Positions 14,301-25,684 of a stretch of DNA of 64,000 bases are shown piece after piece. Every line of letters starts with the position of its first letter. Within the stretch, counting starts at the first letter, position 1. A model generated the notes under the pieces. The model saw nothing but the letters and a program-made list of their open reading frames with translations, did no database searches and was not told the origin of the DNA. Origin of the DNA: Owenia fusiformis. Its lineage: Eukaryota > Annelida > Polychaeta > Sabellida > Oweniidae. Made by a program: the position numbers and the translations under genes. The DNA lies in NCBI GenBank assembly GCA_903813345.2, contig CAIIXF020000008.1, positions 34,620,867 to 34,684,866 on the forward strand. Direction: 5' to 3'.

Positions 14301-14815
14301 TAACTAGGTCATGAAAGCACCTAGGTAATATAAAATGTAGTAACTAGAGAAAGAGCAACTAGGTCATATAAAATGTAGTCGAGAAAAGAGCAACTAGGTC
14401 ATATAAACTGTAGTAACTAGAGAAAGAAACGATGTCATATAAAATGTAGTAACTAGAGAAAGCAACCAGGTCATATAAAATGTAGCAACTAGAGAAAGCA
14501 TCTGGGTCATATGAAATGTAGTAATTAGAGAAAGCAACTAGGTCATATAAAATGTAGTAATTAGAGAAAGCAACTAGGTCATATAAAATGTACCAACTAG
14601 TTATAGTAACTAAGTCATATGAAATATAGGTACATGTAAATATGATAGAGAAAGCATCTGGGTCATATGAAATGTAGTAATTAGAGAAAGCAACTAGGTC
14701 ATATAAAATGTAGTAATTAGAGAAAGCAACTAGGTCATATAAAATGTACCAACTAGTTATAGTAACTAGGTCTTATAAAATATAGTTACTAAATATAGGA
14801 TATAACTAGGTTATG
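14301..14815. repeat. 36-bp minisatellite with higher-order duplication
   Basis: About 13-14 copies of a unit near 36 bp built around AACTAGGTCATATAAAATGT and AGTAATTAGAGAAAGC. Within the array a 122-bp stretch (14,491-14,612) is repeated perfectly 156 bp later (14,647-14,768). This recent higher-order duplication shows that the array grows by block duplication as well as unit slippage. The regular units are direct repeats without unique spacers, so it is a minisatellite. It is non-coding. Confidence 0.9.
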
Positions 14816-17800
14816 TTTTAACTTTATTTTATAATCTATATCTGTTTTGACTGTTTTCTAATGTTGCCCATTGTGATTTTTATTTTCTCTATCATCAGAA
14901 CATGGCTCGTAAATATACAGGCGTCGTAACATTTCTTAAGTATGATGTACAAAGCGTTCTTGCTCAATACAAGCTTATAACTACATTATAATTTCTGTTT
15001 AATTTGTATAATTCCTTCATAAAACCATTTCTTTGCAATTTTCTCGAGATCAAAAACAATCATTTGTTTAATCTTCTCAACGAGGTCCTTCTACCGCTCA
15101 AGATTTCTACTCGAATGTGGTTTATTTCCGATGAAGATCTCCAGCCTCTTGGTGAGGGGATATATGGCGTGAAGGGCCTTTCAGATGAGAGAAAACTCTC
15201 TGTACATCCCGATCATAATCACTGCAGCCCGCGATATCAACAAAGGATACGAAGATAATTGTCAGCGTTTCTTTCACAGTGTATCGTCTTCACCTCTCCA
15301 GATAGAGATTTTTGGATTTTCCCAAGTCTCCTGAAATCTAGGATTACCGCCTATTATCTCTTTCTCTGAATCAAAACAAAAATGATTGTCGCATGATGGC
15401 TCATTGTTCGGTGAATTAAAATTCATATGTTTAGACTATAATAACATTGGTTAAGAGGCCTATATATTTTTTTAAGATTTATGGATTAAATTTTATTGAA
15501 GTTGATGCAACACATTTTCTAAGGAATCCGATTAAGTTTCATACAAGTTGTAATAATTATTTCCCATATCATGTTTATTGTTCTGTCTCACCGCAACTTT
15601 CTCATGTTTGAAGGCTCTTCTGCAGCATGTAAGTTCACAAACCGTTTCTTGGAACATAGGGGGTCCGTCGAAAAGATCACATACACCTGCAGACTGCGTT
15701 TAGATCTAACATTTGGATGCTGAAACTGGATTTGATCATGCCCCTACATTATACACCAGATGTTTGGACCCAAATAAATCCTTTGTCTCAGGCTTGACAT
15801 TGAGCAAATACACTTTGTCACCAAGGTGGTAAAATGGTCTAAATTGAGGGATAATCTTGTGATTTGTATCAAAAATGCACATCACCTTTAACATTTCAGT
15901 CATAAATGACGTTTGGAGCATTGTTCCTTCAAAATATACTCGACCTGTGTCACATATAATGAAGAGGTTTGGGAAAAACATTGAGTTTTACATCATTTAA
16001 GCATTACATCTCCTCAAAATTTTCAAAAAGCTGCCACCGTGTGAGAACAAATCAAGGATGTTATTTTTAATTTATTGGAAAATTTCGGCTTACCGCCATT
16101 TTTAAATTCCATTTGCGTCAACGAAATGTTCCTGTATGTCGAAATTTTTATGGCATCTTGCCAAACTATGAAAATAGGATCCGATATTTTTTGAGCCCCG
16201 GTTATTATATGGTGCTTCTAAGTATCATGATCGTACTTAGGCTGTGAGTGGCGGATTGTCTTTGAACATGCGTCTAAGTTAGCAGGACCTGTAAACGTCA
16301 CGTTTCTTTCCATGTAAGGCTTGTTGAGCCCCTTAGCAACCGTGGAATCCCCATCACACCCCAGCTGAGCTTATTCCAAGCTCTAGGGACCAAAGGGCGA
16401 AGTTTAAACAACCCCAACGTCCAGCTACGAGTATCCCACGATGTGGGAAAGAAGCTTAGCCCGACTCGCCAAGATGGGGCCAGGCTTAACCGTAGTTTAG
16501 TGAGCTAGGGGTCGGATTTCGTCTTTCTTTTCACGACTGTGTACACAGTCTACCAAGGCCCTCCACCTCTGACTTGCACTTGTAACGTTTTCTTTGCTAT
16601 ATGTCTAGCGGTCTGCATCGTGCGACATAAATATACAAATAGCGCATGACAGGTTCAACATGCAACTTTGGTCGAACACGAGTAGGAGTTATCCACAATA
16701 AAAACTACATGGTGATAACGTTTTGAATGGAAAATTCAGTAAAAAGAGTGGAAATGGTGAGGAATGGGTTAACAGGCACGTGATCTATAGTTTTGACTGC
16801 TAGAATAACCCCCAAAACAGTCAGTTTATATTTTTCATAGAGAAAATCTATAAAATTGTCACGGCGTTGCAACTGTTTTCTTATGGGTGGGTTTCACTCA
16901 TTGATAACACTATTTTAGTGTTTAATTTTTTCTCAGTAGTGGCCATAAAATATTGCTTGAACATGAAAGAAACCTACAGTGTTGTTTTTAAATTCGAATA
17001 GTGGCTCAAATATTTTGGAAGAGACTTTGTCAAAGATCGAATTTTCGTTCGATTTTTTAACAGCATCTGATTTATCAGATATACACTTGGTGCACCATTC
17101 TTCAAATCACGCTCAGTATCCTTTCACAAGATCAATTGAATAAACAATTCGACACATTCTAATAGTTACTCAAGTAATTTCAATTAAATTGAAAAAAATC
17201 TGAAAAGAATATCTGGGCATAATTATAAATATCTAGTGAAATTTCAATATGTAAAATGAAATCCAAAGAAAACAGAAGAAAACAAAAAATGATACAAATT
17301 GCTCAGGGCAACATACCAAGGACCCGATTCGCTCTCACAGAGTCAAGACTATCTTTGTTTGTGTTTTTAGCAATTTGTTGGTATTGGCGTCTAAAGTAGT
17401 CAGTTCTGTTCATAGCTCGCGACAACCAGAAATATAATATGAGTTTTAAATATTAAATAGTTTGTATTTTAATTCGATCTGTTTGTATTGCTAGTATAGG
17501 CTCCAGAGAAGGCTGACATTCATTTATGAATTTCTCTCAAACGCCGACTAGTTTCCGTTCTCTTTGCACCGAGTCCAGCCCAGTATGACAAAAGGCAGCG
17601 AGATAAAAACAAAAAGTTGAATAAGTGCATGGAATATTAAGAAAAAAATAACCCCAATATCCTAAATTACGATCTATGAGCATAGACAGAGAGACATGAC
17701 AATCACATTTCTAATTTCAGAGAAAATTCAGCCTTCAAGCTCGGGCAACACCGTCCCAGCAGCTCATGATGGGTAACATTGAAACGCACAGTTTATAGTC

Positions 17801-18087
17801 TCAGATTATATATTTTATTATAAAGTTTAATGCTTCAACAAGATCGTTTGCAGCTGCAGAATGTTTTTTCTGTTTCTGAACCTGCCTTTGTAATGTCATT
17901 ACGTTTGTCAAATGCAATTATGAGTGTTGCGGCACTCTCTTTAATGTATAACCGCATGTTTGTTTGCGACATTTATAATTTATATGCATTTTCAGGCCCC
18001 CTTTATAATGTTAAAATCGCATATATTGATATAACAAATGAAGATAATGAAATATACAATTTGTTCAGTCATGCATCCTAATTGGAT
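14816..18087. other. non-coding stretch
   Basis: No gene recognised. Short ORFs at 15,004-15,258 (+) and 15,736-15,981 (-) have no family signature. A relatively GC-rich stretch at about 16,240-16,520 stands out from the AT-rich flanks. On its minus strand it carries a short frame rich in tryptophan (WDTRSWTLGLFKLRPLVPRA) that ends in a stop, possibly a decayed repeat. Nothing else was identified. Confidence 0.5.
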
Positions 18088-18238
18088 TGACGTTACGAGA
18101 TCGGTGTGATTTACGAGATCGGAGTGACGTTACTAGATTGAAGTGACGTTGTGAGATGGTAGTGACGTTGCGAAATCAGAGTGACGTTACGAGATCAGAG
18201 TGACGTTGTGAGATCAGAGTAACGTTACGAGATCGATG
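18088..18238. repeat. 19-bp minisatellite carrying TGACGT in most units
   Basis: Eight consecutive copies of a 19-bp unit with consensus TGACGTTACGAGATCAGAG; one copy is 18 bp and variants include TGACGTTGTGAGATCAGAG. The boundaries are sharp. Six of the eight units keep the half-site TGACGT (one reads TGATTT, another TAACGT), so the array holds a run of CRE-like half-sites at roughly two helical turns each. No coding frame crosses it. Confidence 0.9.
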
Positions 18239-18562
18239 CATTTATTCGGAACAAATAACAACGTCAAGGTATCACAAAATTCACTAAGATATTGGAGACG
18301 TATTCCTATTACTTCATTTCCATCAAGATACTTGTGAGAGACTTGTATGACCCTTGAAACCGGAGATTATTTCTCTACAACTTGAAATCTGCATATAGTT
18401 ATGAATAAATGAACGAATTGCAAATGAGATATTACTGAAGTACACATTTTGAGTGGTTTATCATAATTTCAAACATTTTCAAGTATTTTAAATACTAATC
18501 ACTAATAGCTGCGTCTCCTTTAAATTATTGTTTAGATCAAATAAAGTAGTTTCTTTGTGTGA

Positions 18563-18760
18563 TTATAATTTTCTAACACTTCTAAACAGAGTGTGTAGAT
18601 TAGAAAAAATCTCTTTGGATTTGTAATAAGTACCCACACTGTTATCCGGCACATTTGGGTTTCTCAGTGATATTGGAGAGGTTAAGCTAACGATGTTTTT
18701 CACAACGTAACCGTGAACGCAAAGTACAAAAATTAACAAAGGAATGTATCGAGCGCTCAT
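18563..18760 (-). CDS. possible small secreted peptide (unverified ORF)
   Basis: A 65-codon frame with a complete start and stop. Its first 20 or so residues (MSARYIPLLIFVLCVHGYVV) look like a signal peptide: a short basic N-region, a hydrophobic core, and small residues after it. The rest (ending TLFRSVRKL) has one possible basic site and no cysteine pattern that I know. An opposite-strand ORF at 18,744-18,929 starts inside its 5' end. I see no promoter or splice sites that would decide the matter. In AT-rich DNA a frame of this length arises easily by chance, so this is only a candidate. Confidence 0.2.
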   Translation of the reverse strand: MSARYIPLLIFVLCVHGYVVKNIVSLTSPISLRNPNVPDNSVGTYYKSKEIFSNLHTLFRSVRKL

Positions 18761-21700
18761 AGTTTTATGCGCGCTTAGTCTACTTCAGATACTCTTTCAG
18801 CTTCAGAGTTTCGGGTTTAGAACGGGAGATTTGAAATTTGACGTTGGGTCAACGGGAACCATTTTACTCGTGTCTATTGAACACTATGCTGTCAATTTTG
18901 ATTTCGATGCACAGTTGAATTCTTGCTGAACACGATGATGTATGTCATGCATGATTTAGCGCCAAAAATCTTACGAAACGAGCTCGTTTAAAATATGTAT
19001 GAGAAAACCAGCTATAAAACCGCATCAATGACATACTATAGAATCATTACACGCTATGGTGTAGTCTAAACAAACACTGGATTTGAACGGCTATTTATAT
19101 GAGAAGGCTACATGAATTTGTATATGGTCGAGTGATACGTACAGGTTCAGTTTCGATTATATATGCAAAGCTTAACCTCTCCATTACCTGTGTGTAGTAC
19201 GGGGTGTAGTACAATTCGCTTCGCTCGCTCTGATCTGGTAGTCAGGTTATCAAGGATATCGAAACTGGAGCAATTCTCCAAAAAACTCAAATAATTATCG
19301 ACTGTTAATTTTAAGATCACCGTCCTGTGATCTCAAACTGGTACACATGGTAGCAAAGGGGTTTTTAGGGGGGAGGGGCTGTAATTATCTAAGGTCCCAT
19401 ATAAAGCCAGGTGAATCTTCAGAAAGTCATCAGCTGTGTGTGCAGAAAGGCTTTGGTCAATGTGGCCAACCTAACACATCGTCTATCGCCTGGTACTGCT
19501 AACTACCCCACATTTGCATATAAACATTTATGCAAATCTAGTGTCATGCTTTGGCACGCGTAAATACTTACACAGGGACCTCTTCAACCACTTGGCCATC
19601 GTTTCTACTCACTTACCACCCACTTATGATGCAATTAGGCACCCAGCAGAGCTATAACACGGTCCTTCTAGTGTTCCTACACTCCAAAATCAGCCCTAAA
19701 TAGAAGGGCAAATACTCAAACTATCGTTACCTACGCTACAAGAGACAGATGCACTGTTAGTTACATTGCAAATATTGATTTGAAAATTCGCAAATTTGAA
19801 ACGAGACTATGATGGTCAATCAAAAATCGCTTATTAAAGAGCATATGTAATTTTTCTATGGAATCATCATATTTTATTTCTGTATTTCTGATAAGATAAG
19901 ATTTCTAATTGAAATAAAATAACGTAGAAATACACTTCAAAATCATATCAATTCATTCCCATATCACGTGACATAAAACGCTTGGGTAAGGGCCCTCCAC
20001 GTCAAATCGTAATGAAGCGAAATCGTTTTGTGAGAATATCATCTAATTATTTTTGATTTTCAAGAGCCATATAAGTATGAATTTTCCTCTCCAGATGCGA
20101 TTTGTCTTGATAAAAATAAGATCTGACTTAAATTGTGTGAAAAATTCCTCCGAGCACAAGTGTATTTTCTGGCATAATATTTTATGACGTAAACACTCGA
20201 CGATGTCCTCCGCCAGGTTTTGTAAATATAACATTTCCATTGGGTTACCTGCGCAATGTATCGTAGATACGACATGGCTATTATATATACGACCTATGGT
20301 CAAAGTCTATTGTAAACCAATGTATTAACTTAGATTGAAAAAAAATTCAGCAATTTGTACATAAACAAATAAATCCCAGTATTGGTGAAAAATAAACAAG
20401 TATGATAAAAAACTAATAGTTCTTGTAAGTAAACTAAGTCGAAAGTATAACCAATGAAGGCCTACGGCTCAATATAGAAGGTTCAGATGTTTGTGGCTAA
20501 TTGGCACTTGAAAATGAAGATCGGATCTTAAAAAATCCAGGCAGCTCATGTGTGGTCAAACATTTCCATTCACTCCGAAGAATATCTCGTTACCAAATCT
20601 CGCGTGACTTGACTGACCAACCAATTAGGCCTTATCATTCAAAATCCAAAACCACGTGACCAAGTTGCCCAGCCGGGAGTTTGAATGAAGCGAGTAACAC
20701 ATATATGCTTCTTGTTTTTTATCATGTTGTATCACGTGAATACTCCTAGAGCAGAGTGCCCACTAGAAATATATTTACTCAAACAAAATCCACACGTGCG
20801 GGGGAGTTCTACAACCTGACTTAAACAATCAAGATTTCAAATTCAGTAACCATGACAACATGCTTCATAGTTTAAAAATCCTGCCTAGATCCCGATTAGT
20901 AGAATTTAAATGATATTCAGAACTTTGTATTGAAATACGATTCTCATAAGTCTCAATCAGACCCTCTTTGATTATGATATTCCAATAAAACCCATTTTAC
21001 TCTCTCCTCGTCAAGCGTATTCTAGTAGAAATGCATTTGTGAGTGAGTATAGTGTTGAAATAAGCACTCTATCCTTTATAATGGAACTGAAGAGATTCAG
21101 AAGAGACTTCTCGTGCTTGAAATATCACTCTCAATATGTATTTTTGCTAATTTTCTCTGAAAATTTGTACATATTTGTTCTAACTTTTTCATGTTTGTAC
21201 AATTTAGAGCAGTGACGTCATAACAAAAGTGTTGTTTTTTCGCTGATATGGTCTCCTTTTGCGTTTCCATGGTAAAGAATATGTGAACTTTTTTCGAGGG
21301 TAGAACATGCTGCAATAATAACAAGGTCTCTAACTCAATTGACGAGATAAATTATCTACCTGGAAGTAGTTCCGAGAAATAAATATAGTCTGCGCTAGTG
21401 TTCTAATTTAAAGGGGTGGTAAAGCGTGGAGAGTGTAAAATTTTGGCGTCTATCTACTTTGTTGTACCAAGAGTTCTCAGTAATATAAATACTTAGACTG
21501 AGTAAAGAATATTATTGGTATATCCTATGGCTTTAAAAATATTTATTTTCATTTTTATCCCATACTTGGACGTGTTTCAGGTACATAAAGCAGGTTTGTA
21601 AAAACTTATATTTTCATCAGCGGACAGATCTAGCTTTGCGTCCCGCTCCGAGCGGGCAGATATTCGATCTATATCCTTGTAACCATGGGATAAAACTATG

Positions 21701-23034
21701 TTATGTCATTGTACCCTCGGTGAAGATGAATTTTCAAATCAAATCCTTGTTAACATTTTCTTGTCATGGGAATGCAATTGGTCTTTCTCACATGTGGACA
21801 TCTTTTCGACAGATATTTGTTTAACATTTTCCAATGCACGTGATATTTTTCTCATGCTGATACCCTACAATCACTTACCATTGTCAAACTTGGAAATCGA
21901 AGATGATGTATTCCTTTGTGGAAGGCTTGGCTTCAAGAATTAAAGTACAGATAGGTCGTAAGGATTAGAATGATAATGAATCAGAAACGCTAAGTAATTA
22001 AAAATTGTATGTCAGGATACGAAATATAATGCAATTGCAACAATGTAATGGGAAGTCACATCCCCACGCCACTCTGTACAATGGCCGTGGCCAAGAGGGG
22101 TTGGGGAACTGAGTGTGCGAGCCCCCACACAGGAAAAATCTTGATAAATATTTTCTCGGAAAACGTATATTTTAAGAATCTTTGGGTGAGATTGATAATT
22201 TTACCAAAACTGTCATTTTTTCATTTTTTGATAAAAATTGTCATTTTGGAAAACTTTACCAAATATTGAGTAATTTTAAGTTCCACTGAAAAACCCGACC
22301 CCTGCCTGTAAAAATAAGAGCCCCTCTGAAAAATTAGAGTAAATGTAAATTGAAGCTAGGCACGGGCCTTTGTATTGTAAATAACATATTGATCCTATAT
22401 AAATGTTACTGGGTGCAATATATCTCAGTCTTAATTCAATAAAAGTCATAAAATGTATACATATATGAATAAAAGAAATTGTACTCTAAATCCAGATGAC
22501 GATTGAACAATTAATTGCACTCATCTCCAACAAATCGACGATTAATCAATCTCAATATGTAATCCATTTATTTCTAAAAGGTATTGCACACCTGTCAACA
22601 CAGGATTATGAATAAGTCAGTTCTTCTATTGACCTTATAAGGTATGAATTCGAAAGTAAACTGAAATAATTTTTTCTGTATGTATGTTTCCCAATGTGTG
22701 GGTGTGTATTGTTCAGGTACATAGAGGGATACTAAAACTAGTACGATAAATGAAAGGGCTACTTGAAGCCCAACTTTTGTACCAATGAGGCAATGACTCA
22801 ATGTCCTGGGAAGTCCCGGGAAACTGAAAGAGTCTCACTGACTTTCATGGATTCCCACGAGGTTCCACGCAATGTAAGGTCTGTACACTCGACTTAATTG
22901 TTCTAATTACATGTATATTCCTTTTAATAACCTGTGTCCAGACCTTTCTTCTTTATAATGACACTCGTACTTACATACCATTATAAGAAATGAACTAGTC
23001 GCTAGTATAGCCCCTTACATGCTCTATCTTGAGA

Positions 23035-23098
23035 TCCAGGGTTTAGTACTTATTACTATGAAGATGAAGCTCTCTTTTAAGAGGCGAAATCAACCAAT
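23035..23098 (+). repeat. dispersed repeat family 1, copy 2
   Basis: Matches the family core as GATGAAGCTCTCTTTTAAGA followed by GGCGAAATC, preceded by a segment GTTTAGTACTTATTACTATG that is more diverged. Orientation is opposite to copies 1 and 3. Its 3' end drifts away from the other copies after AAATC. Confidence 0.6.
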
Positions 23099-23722
23099 TG
23101 AAATGGGTCACAGACCTCTGGTACATACAGTGCAGTTCTCCCAGTATGTATTTCATTGGGGTGTCTCTATTTTATGAATGGAGAAACAGAAGAATGGCTT
23201 GTTGTATTATGTTTTCTTACGTAAAGAGTAAGTGTAATTACACGGGTTTATAAATCAATGAAGCTAAATAACTTGTCATGGATCTGCAATTAGAAATTGT
23301 CTGAATAAAGGAATTTGTGTGAATGCTGTCAGTACAGCTGTTAGGCTACCATGGGTCGTTATTATACTCCAATACAATCTTTGGGTAATGATATTTTTTG
23401 TGAAAAGTAAAATGCAAATTTCGTTATTTCTAATCAGTAATTACTATTTACTTCAATTATGGTAAGAATTTGCCAAATGAATGTCATCATGTCCCAGCTT
23501 CTGAACGCCCATTTTATGTTTCTACTCAATTTTCGCCGAGGCCTGGTATACTGCATTTTCATGGCAATGGCATAGCGCTGCATTTTCAACTGATTGTCCG
23601 TATTAAGAAAGCAGACCCTAGTAGTGCTTTGGATATCAGAACTGGTATTCTGTATTTGCCGAATACAACATAACAAGCACACATGTACATGCATTCACAT
23701 GATTTTATTCAATTTACATATA

Positions 23723-23910
23723 CAGGGTGATCCAGAAGTAACGTCAAAGATGTTGTAATTTCAAAAGTATTCATCAGATCTTCATGCAATTTGGTATACA
23801 TGTACCCACAACATTTCTGAGTTACCATCTCAAAGATTGGAATTCAATCATTTCATTGGTTGAAATTATGGTTGCTATAGTAACCCGATATCGCGTAACC
23901 CAGGGCAAAT
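23723..23910. repeat. mariner left terminal inverted repeat
   Basis: 188-bp inverted repeat starting CAGGGTGATCCAGAAG. It pairs with 25,497-25,684, with about four differences by eye: two in the GATG/GACA stretch near the tip, one C/A, and one A/G near the inner end. Confidence 0.95.
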
Positions 23911-24026
23911 TACTTAACGTGTAATGCGTAATCTCAAAATATCAACAAGATCTGAAATTGTTATATCCTCAACATTTTATTTCACAACAATATAAATCAT
24001 ACTATTGCACAGTTACTAATAATAGT

Positions 24027-25262
24027 TCATTCTACATAATTGCCACCATTTGCAACACATTTCTCATGTCTGGATACCCATTCCTTGAACACAGAATTAA
24101 ATCCATTAGAACTCATTCCTTGTAGGGCTAGTACTACGGCATTTTTCAATTCCTCACAGGATTGAAAATTATTTCCACTAAGGTTTCTTTTTAGTTCCCC
24201 ATACAAATAAAAGTCACTGGGGGCAAGATCAGGTGAATAAGGGGCATGTTCAAGTTGTTGAAATCCAAGTGTTTGGACTGTGTTGCTGGTCAGGATTGCA
24301 GTGTGCGTAGGGGCATTGTCCCAATGCAAGATAAACTGCTGCAGATGTCCGGGACGCTTTTTCCTCAGGGAACGTTGAAGATCACGCTTCAGAACCTGAA
24401 AAACAAATGTTTAATGGTTGTTAAACCAGTTGTTTCATTGATTGGATTTGGATTTGAATCATGGCCATGGAGTTATAATTATATTGACAGTGAACAACAT
24501 TTAAATACTTTAATTTAAAAATAAAATTCACAGTATGATGTATTATTAGAACAAATGATATCTTACCTTTGCAATGTAAACGGCATTAATTCTCTGGCAA
24601 ATGGGAACAAAATGGGTTAACACCATTCCTCTAATGTCAAAGAATGTCACAACCATTTGTTTCTTTTGTGGAATTCCTGGTACTATTTTAGGCTTGGTTG
24701 GTGTTGGGGAGTTGTCATGTTTCCACGATGAACTTTGTTGCGTGGTCTCTGGGATGTAGAATGATAGCAATGATTCGTCACTCGTAATGATCTTGTTAAG
24801 AAAGTCATCTCCATCTCTCCGATATTTTGCAAGAAAGTCCCTTGAAGCCTTAACACGCCGGTCTTTCTGCTCCTGTGTCAAGTCATGCGGCACCCATTTA
24901 GCAGACACCTTCTTTAACAGACAGTTCTTTGTCAGTATCCGTTGCACAGTCCCATAGCTCAGATCGTGTTTTTCAGCCAATTCTCTGATAGAAATTTGCC
25001 TATTGTCCATAACATCAGCTTCAATTGCTTTGATGGTTTGATCATCGAATGACGACACTGGCCTGCCTCCTCGCTGCTTGTCTACCACTTCATCATATCC
25101 ACTGGAATACTTGTTAAACCACCTGTAAATGTTTCTCTCAGCAATGGCAGCTTTACCATATGCCTTCTTTATCTGTCTTATAGTCTCTTTTACACCTTTC
25201 CCCAACTTTACACAGAACTTAATGTTTGTTCTTTGCTCTATTTTACTCTGACTTGGCGCCAT
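24027..25262 (-). CDS. mariner transposase, two exons
   Basis: Cut-and-paste transposase of the mariner (D,D34D) group, 354 aa, close to the usual 345. Exon 1 is 25,262-24,567 and exon 2 is 24,395-24,027. The 171-bp intron has GTAAGA at its donor, TTTTTCAG at its acceptor, and phase 0 between K232 and V233. N-terminal helix-turn-helix regions cover about residues 1-115, with the GGRP linker at 65-68. WVPHDL at 123-128 is the mariner signature. Catalytic residues are D162 (TSDES), D258 (HWDNAPTH) and D293 (YSPDLAPSD), with exactly 34 residues between the last two. The start is the only ATG ahead of the DNA-binding region. An intron between the first and second catalytic aspartates is unusual, since mariner transposases are normally intronless. 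If the intron were retained, a stop six codons in would give a 238-aa protein with the DNA-binding part but only one catalytic residue. Confidence 0.9.
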
Positions 25263-25496
25263 CTTGAATTGGGTGGGTTAGTGTCCTTGGTCATGTTAGT
25301 ATTTGTCATGGATGATGGAAGCAATTCAAAGAAATTGAAAGCTTTTTATGAATGCCTATTGTGACATCACAACTATTACATATTTGTTACCATGGCAACA
25401 AATATAAAAATCATAGAAAACAAACAATGAACATTTTCAAATGTTACTGACTTTTTAAATTAGAGAAATTCACAAAAACGTTATGGTTTCTCTTCA

Positions 25497-25684
25497 ATTT
25501 GCCCCGGGTTACGCGATATCGGGTTACTATAGCAACCATAATTTCAACCAATGAAATGATTGAATTCCAATCTTTGAGATGGTAACTCAGAAATGTTGTG
25601 GGTACATGTATACCAAATTTCATGAAGATCTGATGAATACTTTTGAAATTACAATGTCTTTGACGTTACTTCTGGATCACCCTG
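25497..25684. repeat. mariner right terminal inverted repeat
   Basis: Inverted copy of 23,723-23,910, ending TCTGGATCACCCTG before the TA target duplication. Both repeats share an inner block with the 18-base string CGATATCGGGTTACTATA (or its reverse complement) and the CCAAT-like string ACCAATGAAATG. The right repeat lies about 235 bp upstream of the transposase ATG and so may carry its promoter. Confidence 0.95.

Larger units (their letters stand above)
18239..23722. other. non-coding stretch left of the mariner
   Basis: Apart from the low-confidence ORF at 18,563-18,760 and the dispersed repeat near 23,035, no gene is recognised. At 19,512-19,537 two octamer motifs (ATTTGCAT and ATGCAAAT) face each other across 10 bases, which would suit POU-domain factors, inside a more GC-rich block at about 19,330-19,740. 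ORFs at 20,043-20,303, 21,097-21,324 and 22,048-22,269 have no recognisable signature and look like chance frames. Confidence 0.5.
23723..25684 (-). mobile_element. full-length mariner transposon with long terminal inverted repeats
   Basis: A 1962-bp Tc1/mariner element flanked by TA on both sides (23,721-23,722 and 25,685-25,686), the usual target duplication. Ends read CAGGGTGATCC and GGATCACCCTG. The terminal inverted repeats are unusually long for a mariner: 23,723-23,910 and 25,497-25,684, 188 bp each, with about four mismatches by eye. This near-identity implies recent insertion. Between them lies one transposase gene in two exons on the minus strand. Nothing in the element looks broken: both ends, the start codon, all three catalytic aspartates and the splice sites are present. 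It sits in the gene desert and disrupts no recognisable gene. Confidence 0.95.

Noticed and set aside
13273-18238. Tandem repeat arrays as a CRISPR locus
   Set aside because: Units are adjacent without unique spacers, no cas genes exist, and the intron-bearing genes show that this is animal DNA.
24246-24518. 90-codon plus-strand ORF inside the mariner
   Set aside because: Antisense to the transposase exon 2 and intron; its sequence is the mirror of the catalytic region and has no features of its own.
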